This document shows, one piece after another, positions 5,146 to 9,871 of a stretch of DNA of 9,871 nucleotides. Made by a program: the position numbers and the translations under genes. Every line of letters begins with the position of its first letter. Position 1 is the first letter of the stretch. The notes beneath the pieces were generated by a model. It ran no database searches and was not told where the DNA came from. It saw nothing but the letters and a program-made list of their open reading frames with translations. Origin of the DNA: Firmicutes bacterium CAG:170 (GTDB lineage: Bacteria; Bacillota; Clostridia; Oscillospirales; Oscillospiraceae). The stretch is taken from positions 1 to 9,871 of the forward strand of contig FR887138.1 in the NCBI GenBank assembly GCA_000436735.1. The letters are read 5' to 3'.

Positions 5146-7110
5146 TTACTCCAGCTCAAACGCACCGGTGTAAAGCTGATAATACGTCCCCTTCTGCGCG
5201 ATCAGATCGTCGTGTGTGCCGCGCTCGATGATGCGGCCGTGATCGAGCACCATGATCGCGTCGCTGTTCTGGACGGTGGAGAGGCGGTGCGCAATGACGA
5301 ACACCGTTCTCCCCTTCATGAGCGCGTCCATGCCGCGCTGCACCAGCAGCTCCGTGCGCGTATCAATGGAGCTGGTCGCCTCGTCTAGGATCATGACGGG
5401 CGGGTCCGCGACCGCCGCGCGCGCGATGGACAGCAGCTGACGCTGGCCCTGCGACAGATTCGCGCCGTTGGCCGTCAGCATCGTGTCATAGCCGTCCGGC
5501 AGGCGTGTGATGAAGTCGTGTGCGTTTGCGAGCTTCGCCGCCGCGATGCATTCCTCATCCGTCGCGTCGAGCTTGCCGTAGCGGATGTTCTCCATGACCG
5601 TGCCTGTGAACAGGTTGACATCCTGTAGGACGATGCCTAGGGAATGCCGCAGATCCGCCTTTTTGATGTGATTGATGTTCACGCCGTCATAGCGGATCTT
5701 GCCGTCGGCGATATCATAGAAGCGGTTAATGAGGTTTGTGATGGTCGTCTTGCCCGCGCCGGTCGCACCGACGAAGGCCAGCTTCTGACCGGGCTTCGCG
5801 TAGAGAGAGATGTCATGCAGCACCGTCTTGCCGGGAACATAGGCAAAATCCACATCGAAGAAGCGCACGTCGCCGCGCAGCGGCACAAGCTCTGCGCTCC
5901 CGTCCTTGCGCGGGCATTTCCATGCCCAGCTTCCGGTGCGCTCCGCGCACTCGGCCAGCACGCCGTTTTCCTCGCGGCAGTTGACCAGCGTATCCGTTCC
6001 CTCGTCCGCCTCCGGCTGCTGCTCAAGCAGCTCGAAGATGCGTCCCGCGCCGGCAATGGCCATGGCAATGGCGTTGAACTGCTGCGATACCTGCGACACG
6101 TTCGCTGTGAACTGCTTGCACATGCCGAGATAGGACGCAACGACCGAAATCGACAGCGGCGCGATCAGCGCGCCGGTCTTGACAAGATTCTGAATCGACA
6201 GATTGGAAACGCTTTGTCCGGCTGTGATCAGCAAGCCGCCCGCAAACGCCGTCAGAACGTAGAGCAGATTGCCGATGTTGTTCATGATCGGCCCGAAGAT
6301 ATTCGCAAAGCGGTGCGCGCTCTCGGAATCCCGGAAAAGCTGCTCGTTCAGCACGTCAAAATCGCGCTCCGCAGCCTTCTCGTGGCAGAACACCTTGACG
6401 ACCTTCTGGCCGTTCATCATTTCCTCGATGAAGCCCTCGGTCTTACCAAGGGACTCCTGCTGCCGGACGAAGAAGGTGGCCGATTTTCCGCCGACGCGCT
6501 TGGTCGCCCACGTCATGGCCATTACGCCGAGCAGCACGACCGCCATCAGCGGTACGCTGAAATAGATCATCATGGCGAACACGCCGATCACGGTCAGGCC
6601 GGAGGAAAGCAGGTTCGGCAGGCTCTGCGAAATGACCTGACGGAGCGTATCTGTGTCGTTCGTATAGCGGCTCATGATATCGCCGCGGTTGTTCTGGTCG
6701 AAATAGGAAATGGGCAGCCGCTGCATCGTGCTGAACATCCGCACGCGCGTATTGTGCAGGAAGCCCTGCGTCACATGCGCCATCAGCTGCGTGTGGATCG
6801 TCGTGAGGATCAGGCTTGCGAGATACAGCACGATCATGACCAGGATCGTGCTCAGGATCTTCCCGGAAACGGCGTCCCAGCCGCTGAGAAGCCCCTCCTC
6901 GATGTAGCGGGTCACAGTCTCGATGTAGACGGCCGGCGCAACGCCGATGGCCGCGCTCAGGACGATGCAGACCGCAACGACCGTCATATGCACGGGATAA
7001 TCCTTGAACACCATCTTCATCAGGCGTCCGAGCACCTTAAAATCCATTTTTCCGCGGCCTGCTCCGACGGGAGCTCTCCCGCGTGGGCCGCGTACCGGAC
7101 GGTCAGCCAT
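5146..7110 (-). CDS. ABC exporter half-transporter, catalytic (Glu/His-intact) subunit
   Basis: The 654-residue protein is a fused membrane-domain/ATPase half-transporter of the multidrug/lipid exporter class. The membrane domain spans about residues 25-350 with hydrophobic segments near 42-62, 86-104, 165-200 and 278-330. The ATPase domain has Walker A GATGAGKTT (448-456), Q-loop Q496, signature LSQGQ (552-556, deviating from LSGGQ), Walker B VMILDE with D576 and catalytic E577, and H-loop H608 in IAHRLST. Between the two domains (about 367-412) lies an extra segment with paired cysteines and WAWKCP. I chose the ATG at 7110, eight bases inside the end of the preceding ABC gene, with AAGGAAGG just upstream; the longer open frame to 7185 is only the other gene read out of frame. 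It pairs with the preceding subunit to form a heterodimer and supplies the functional Walker B and His. Substrate unknown. Confidence 0.95.
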   Translation of the reverse strand: MADRPVRGPRGRAPVGAGRGKMDFKVLGRLMKMVFKDYPVHMTVVAVCIVLSAAIGVAPAVYIETVTRYIEEGLLSGWDAVSGKILSTILVMIVLYLASLILTTIHTQLMAHVTQGFLHNTRVRMFSTMQRLPISYFDQNNRGDIMSRYTNDTDTLRQVISQSLPNLLSSGLTVIGVFAMMIYFSVPLMAVVLLGVMAMTWATKRVGGKSATFFVRQQESLGKTEGFIEEMMNGQKVVKVFCHEKAAERDFDVLNEQLFRDSESAHRFANIFGPIMNNIGNLLYVLTAFAGGLLITAGQSVSNLSIQNLVKTGALIAPLSISVVASYLGMCKQFTANVSQVSQQFNAIAMAIAGAGRIFELLEQQPEADEGTDTLVNCREENGVLAECAERTGSWAWKCPRKDGSAELVPLRGDVRFFDVDFAYVPGKTVLHDISLYAKPGQKLAFVGATGAGKTTITNLINRFYDIADGKIRYDGVNINHIKKADLRHSLGIVLQDVNLFTGTVMENIRYGKLDATDEECIAAAKLANAHDFITRLPDGYDTMLTANGANLSQGQRQLLSIARAAVADPPVMILDEATSSIDTRTELLVQRGMDALMKGRTVFVIAHRLSTVQNSDAIMVLDHGRIIERGTHDDLIAQKGTYYQLYTGAFELE

Positions 7111-8848
7111 TTTCCGCACCTTCCTTTCTGTTCTGGGATTCGTAGACTTCACGATAGATCTGGTTGCTGCGCAGCAGCTCCTCATGCCGTCCCATGCCGT
7201 CGATTTTGCCGTTTTCCATTACGACGACCAGGTCGGCGTCCTGAACGGAGGATATGCGCTGCGCAATGATAAACTTCGTCGTTCCGGGGATCTCCTCACG
7301 CATCGCCTGACGGATCTGCGCATCCGTCCGCGTATCGACCGCGGAGGTCGAGTCGTCCAAAATCAGCACCTTCGGCTTTTTCAGCAGCGCACGCGCGATG
7401 CAGAGCCGCTGCTTCTGGCCGCCGGAAACGTTGGTGCCGCCCTGCTCGATGTAGGTATCGTACTTGTCCGGGAAAGCCCGAATGAACTCGTCCGCGTGGG
7501 CCAGCTTGCATGCCCGCACCATTTCCTCATCCGTCGCGTTCGGGTCGCCCCAACGGAGGTTTTCCTTGATGGTGCCGGAAAAGAGTACGTTTTTCTGGAG
7601 CACAACGGAGACCTGATCGCGCAGCGCTGTCAGATCGTACTTGCGGACATCGATGCCGCCGACACGGACCGTGCCCTCCGTCGCGTCGTACAGGCGCGAG
7701 ATCAGCTGAATGAGACTGGTCTTGGACGAGCCGGTGCCGCCGAGAATGCCGACTGTCATGCCGGACCGGACATGCAGGTCGATGTCCTCCAGCGCCATGC
7801 GCTCGGCATGGGAGGAATATTTGAAGCTGACATGGTCAAAATCAACGCTGCCGTCGGGCACGTCATAGATTGGATCTGCCGGGTCGTGGAGGTCGCTCTC
7901 CTCGTCGAGCACCTCGGCGATACGCTTCGCAGAGGCGGAGGCCATCGTAATCATGACAAAGACCATCGACAGCATCATAAGGCTCATGAGTATCTGCATG
8001 GAGTAGGTAATCATGCTGGTCAGGGAGCCGACACCGAGGTACGACCCGTTGGAGCCGATGATGAGCCGCGCCGCAAAGTAGCTGATCAGGATGCGGCAGA
8101 CGGAAATGCAGAACAGCATCAGCGGATTGTTGAGCGCCAGAAGCTTTTCCGCCTTCAGGAAGTCCTTGCGCACATCGTCGGATGCCGCCGTAAACTTTTT
8201 CGTCTCATAATCCTCGCGGACAAAGCTCTTGACGACGCGCATCGCCTGCACGTTCTCCTGCACGGAATTGTTCAGCCGGTCGTACTTCTTGAACACGGCG
8301 CGGAAAAGCGGCATGGCCGTCCTGACCATCATGGCGAGGCCGAAGCCTAGAATGGGAATGACGGCCGCGAATACGAACGCCAGCTGCTTGCCGACGCGGA
8401 TGGACATGATGACCGCAAAAATCAGCATCAGCGGTGCGCGCACCGCCGTGCGAATGAGCATCATGTAGGCGTTCTGAACGTTTGACACATCTGTCGTAAG
8501 CCGCGTCACCAGCGATGAGGCGGAGAAGCGGTCGATGTTTGCAAAGGAATAGTCCTGCACCTTATAATAAAGGTCGTGCCGCAGATTCTTTGCAAATCCG
8601 GCGGAGGCCGTCGCGCAGAACCAGCCGGACGCCACGCCGCACGCCAGCGACAGCAGTGCCATCAAAAACAGCTGCACGCCGTATTGTACGATCTGCGCCA
8701 TTCCGCACCCGTTCTGGATGCCGTTGACCAGATTCGAGGTGATCAGTGGGATGATGCACTCGCACGCCACCTCGCCGACCATAAACAGCGGCGTCAGGAT
8801 CGTTTGCAGCCGGTATTCCCGGATGCAGGCCGAGAGTCGTTTGATCAT
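7103..8848 (-). CDS. ABC exporter half-transporter, degenerate-site subunit
   Basis: The 581-residue protein has an N-terminal membrane domain (about residues 15-305, several hydrophobic segments) and a C-terminal ATPase domain (about 335-575). Walker A is GGTGSSKT (370-377), where Ser replaces the Gly before the Lys. The Q-loop is Q418. The signature is an intact VSGGQ (474-478). Walker B is VLILDD, so D499 replaces the catalytic Glu. The H-loop position holds Q530 (IIAQRISS). Asp for Glu and Gln for His are the known marks of the non-hydrolytic site in heterodimeric exporters such as TM287/288 and BmrCD. The ATG at 8848 overlaps the marR stop by 4 bp (ATGA), with AAGGAGG at 8859-8865, and the 3' end overlaps the partner by 8 bp, so the three genes are one translationally coupled operon. 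It probably exports a drug, peptide or lipid; the substrate cannot be read from the sequence. Confidence 0.95.
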   Translation of the reverse strand: MIKRLSACIREYRLQTILTPLFMVGEVACECIIPLITSNLVNGIQNGCGMAQIVQYGVQLFLMALLSLACGVASGWFCATASAGFAKNLRHDLYYKVQDYSFANIDRFSASSLVTRLTTDVSNVQNAYMMLIRTAVRAPLMLIFAVIMSIRVGKQLAFVFAAVIPILGFGLAMMVRTAMPLFRAVFKKYDRLNNSVQENVQAMRVVKSFVREDYETKKFTAASDDVRKDFLKAEKLLALNNPLMLFCISVCRILISYFAARLIIGSNGSYLGVGSLTSMITYSMQILMSLMMLSMVFVMITMASASAKRIAEVLDEESDLHDPADPIYDVPDGSVDFDHVSFKYSSHAERMALEDIDLHVRSGMTVGILGGTGSSKTSLIQLISRLYDATEGTVRVGGIDVRKYDLTALRDQVSVVLQKNVLFSGTIKENLRWGDPNATDEEMVRACKLAHADEFIRAFPDKYDTYIEQGGTNVSGGQKQRLCIARALLKKPKVLILDDSTSAVDTRTDAQIRQAMREEIPGTTKFIIAQRISSVQDADLVVVMENGKIDGMGRHEELLRSNQIYREVYESQNRKEGAENG

Positions 8849-9300
8849 TGTTCCAATTCCTCCTTTTGCAGCTCCGCACAGAGATTGTCGTTTGCCAGCG
8901 AAAGCAGCCGCAGGAAGGTCTCTACCTCCTCCGGGCTCATACCGGCGGTCAAAATGCGCTCCGTGGAAAGGATGTGACGGAAGATCTCCTGCTGGCAGGT
9001 CTCCGCCTTCTGCGTCATCCGGATGCGCTTGCAGCGGTGATCGTCGTCGTCCGGCTCACAGACGACAAAATCCTTCGCCTCCAGCCGCTGAATAAGGCCG
9101 GAGACCGTCGGATGCGTCAGATCAAAGCGCTTTTCGATGTCCTTCGGATATACCTTCTCTTCGGAATGCTCATAGAGATAGCGCAGCACAAAGGACTGCT
9201 GCGTCGTCAGTCCCAGCGCCGTCAGCTTGCGGTCGAACGCCTGCTTGATGTTCTGGGCCAGCACGCGCACACGCGCGCCGAGGTGCTTCGGTCGTTCCAT
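8845..9300 (-). CDS. MarR-family transcriptional regulator of the ABC exporter operon
   Basis: The 151-residue protein has the MarR fold: N-terminal dimerisation helix (about 8-30), a winged helix-turn-helix with the recognition helix in DLTHPTVSGLIQRLEAKDF (about 60-78), a wing with DDDDHRCKRIRMT (about 84-96), and C-terminal dimerisation helices (about 100-151). MarR proteins bind palindromes as dimers and usually repress their own operon until a small ligand binds. The ATG at 9300 follows AAGGGAG at 9307-9313. It is the first gene of the operon with the two ABC subunits and overlaps the first by 4 bp, so it is very likely the local repressor. Four cysteines are present (81, 90, 102, 141), two of them in or near the wing; whether they sense thiol stress is open. 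Confidence 0.95.
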   Translation of the reverse strand: MERPKHLGARVRVLAQNIKQAFDRKLTALGLTTQQSFVLRYLYEHSEEKVYPKDIEKRFDLTHPTVSGLIQRLEAKDFVVCEPDDDDHRCKRIRMTQKAETCQQEIFRHILSTERILTAGMSPEEVETFLRLLSLANDNLCAELQKEELEQ

Positions 9301-9331
9301 GCTTCTCTCCCTTCCGTTCGCGTCGATTTAC

Positions 9332-9343
9332 GTCGCACGCGAC
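9332..9343. promoter_or_regulatory. Small palindrome in the marR leader, candidate operator
   Basis: GTCGC-AC-GCGAC is a near-perfect inverted repeat with 5-bp arms. It lies between the presumed transcription start and the marR ribosome binding site, where a bound repressor could block transcription. It might only be chance in GC-rich sequence. Confidence 0.3.
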
Positions 9344-9352
9344 CTATATTCG

Positions 9353-9364
9353 GTAGTATGCTAC
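9353..9364. promoter_or_regulatory. Candidate MarR operator at the transcription start
   Basis: GTAGTATGCTAC matches its own reverse complement at 10 of 12 positions. It abuts the -10 hexamer and covers the predicted start of transcription. Position and AT-rich palindromic form fit a MarR-type operator used for autorepression, but binding is inferred. Confidence 0.5.
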
Positions 9365-9393
9365 ATTTTAGCCGCTCCGCTCAAAAAAATCAA
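9365..9393 (-). promoter_or_regulatory. Promoter of the marR-ABC exporter operon
   Basis: TTGATT (9393-9388) and TAAAAT (9370-9365) are separated by 17 bp on the minus strand, matching the vegetative consensus at 4/6 and 5/6. Transcription should start near 9358. The -35 lies inside the T-tract of the upstream terminator. Confidence 0.75.
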
Positions 9394-9427
9394 GCCGCAG
9401 AACGAACAAAATTGTCCGCTCTGCGGC
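9383..9427 (-). terminator. Rho-independent terminator of the FliB-like gene
   Basis: A 16-bp stem pairs 9394-9409 with 9412-9427. The two positions that mismatch on the plus strand become G-U pairs in the minus-strand RNA, so the hairpin is designed for minus-strand transcripts. It is followed by TTGATTTTTTT. It starts 29 bases past the stop codon of the FliB-like gene. Confidence 0.93.
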
Positions 9428-9456
9428 ATTTCTCATGCGCAGTTTGAATAATGCAC

Positions 9457-9871
9457 TCAGATCATAGCCAGCAGCGTCCCGACCCGCAGTGCGCCGTGCC
9501 GGATCGTGCGGTAAAGCAGCTGCAAATTTTCCTCCGAGTGCTCTACCTCTTTCGAATACAGCCCGCAGAGGCTGCAAAGCTCCCGCAGCGCCTCGATCTG
9601 CATCGACGCGGCCAGCCGCGAGATGGCCAGCACATGGAACACGCAGGCTCCCGCCTTCTCCATGAGCGCCCCATCCACCGAAGCCTTGAGCAGATACCGG
9701 AAGAAGAAATACACCGCCAGATTTTCCAGCTGCACGGAGAAGCGCTCAAAAAAAGCATTTTCCGGGCGGCGCTCATGCGCGCAGCGCTCAAGCAGCGCCG
9801 GGAACTCCGCCGTCAGATGCTCCATGTTCCGCAGAAGCAGCCACGCCGGGAAGAAGTCTGCGCTCCGGCGG
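9457..9871 (-). CDS. FliB-like protein (flagellin lysine-N-methylase family), C-terminal part
   Basis: The frame is open from the right window edge to a stop at 9457-9459, so only the last 137 residues are seen. The ATG at 9825 is probably internal, because coding continues upstream in frame (SADFFPAWLLLRN) and no convincing ribosome binding site precedes it. The segment has a mostly helical pattern with NLAVYFFFRYLLKASVDG, a central hydrophobic helix, and LYSKEVEHSEENLQLL near the end. From memory, these match the C-terminal half of FliB-type lysine-N-methylases, whose N-terminal part (not in the window) carries a cysteine-rich metal-binding motif. FliB methylates flagellin lysines, but many Clostridia carry homologues of unproven substrate. 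No flagellar gene is visible here. Followed by a strong terminator, so it ends its transcription unit. Confidence 0.65.
   Translation of the reverse strand, partial: RRSADFFPAWLLLRNMEHLTAEFPALLERCAHERRPENAFFERFSVQLENLAVYFFFRYLLKASVDGALMEKAGACVFHVLAISRLAASMQIEALRELCSLCGLYSKEVEHSEENLQLLYRTIRHGALRVGTLLAMI

Noticed and set aside
3658..5388. 576-codon plus-strand open frame
   Set aside because: It runs antisense through the T-box leader, the SLH gene and the end of the ABC gene; Arg-rich translation without motifs, explained by high GC.
7111..7185. Longer second ABC subunit starting at 7185
   Set aside because: The added residues are the other ABC gene read out of frame; the ATG at 7110 has its own ribosome binding site.
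5644..8350. Two long plus-strand open frames opposite the ABC genes
   Set aside because: Shadows of the two ABC half-transporters; their products are His/Arg/Asp-rich with no recognisable fold.
1..9871. CRISPR array, tRNA, rRNA or insertion sequence
   Set aside because: No regularly spaced repeats, no cloverleaf or rRNA-like stretch, and no transposase or terminal inverted repeats were seen on either strand.

Overview
The window is a gene-dense, high-GC stretch of a bacterial chromosome in which every supported gene lies on the minus strand. The gene families, strong AGGAGG-type ribosome binding sites, consensus sigma-A-type promoters and a T-box riboswitch point to a Firmicute. The style of the ECF/membrane-protein pair and of the ABC pair fits a gut-type Clostridia (Oscillospiraceae/Ruminococcaceae-like) organism; that assignment is inferred from remembered family resemblance, not from a search.

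In the direction of transcription (high to low coordinates): (1) 9871-9457, the C-terminal part of a FliB-like (flagellin lysine-N-methylase family) protein, closed by a strong terminator. (2) 9393-5146, a three-gene operon of a MarR-type repressor and the two half-transporters of a heterodimeric ABC exporter. Its genes overlap by 4 and 8 bp, and its promoter is flanked by small palindromes suited to autorepression. (3) 5118-3802, a secreted SLH-domain protein with its own consensus promoter (TTGACA-17-TATAAT). (4) 3801-1795, a tyrosine T-box leader controlling a small double zinc-ribbon protein and tyrosyl-tRNA synthetase, ending in a perfect hairpin terminator. (5) 1793-1, an ECF sigma factor and an overlapping single-pass membrane protein that runs off the left edge and may control it.

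The leader at 3766-3475 is the best regulatory element. It has a consensus promoter, Stem I signatures, a UAC (Tyr) specifier, the T-box core with a U that pairs with the A73 discriminator of tRNA-Tyr, and a 14-bp terminator that competes with the antiterminator for the same bases. It lies directly upstream of an uncharacterised zinc-ribbon gene rather than of tyrS, so both should respond to uncharged tRNA-Tyr.

The ABC pair divides its catalytic motifs as asymmetric exporters do. One subunit has Asp in place of the catalytic Glu and Gln in place of the H-loop His, with an intact VSGGQ signature. The other has intact Glu and His but an LSQGQ signature. Intergenic space is very compact: twice the -35 hexamer of one operon lies in or at the end of the T-tract of the preceding terminator, and the T-box promoter -35 abuts the stop codon of the SLH gene with no terminator between. 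No tRNA, rRNA, CRISPR array or insertion sequence was seen. Nothing here is clearly a new system; the most notable points are the T-box-controlled zinc-ribbon protein and the shared terminator/promoter architecture.
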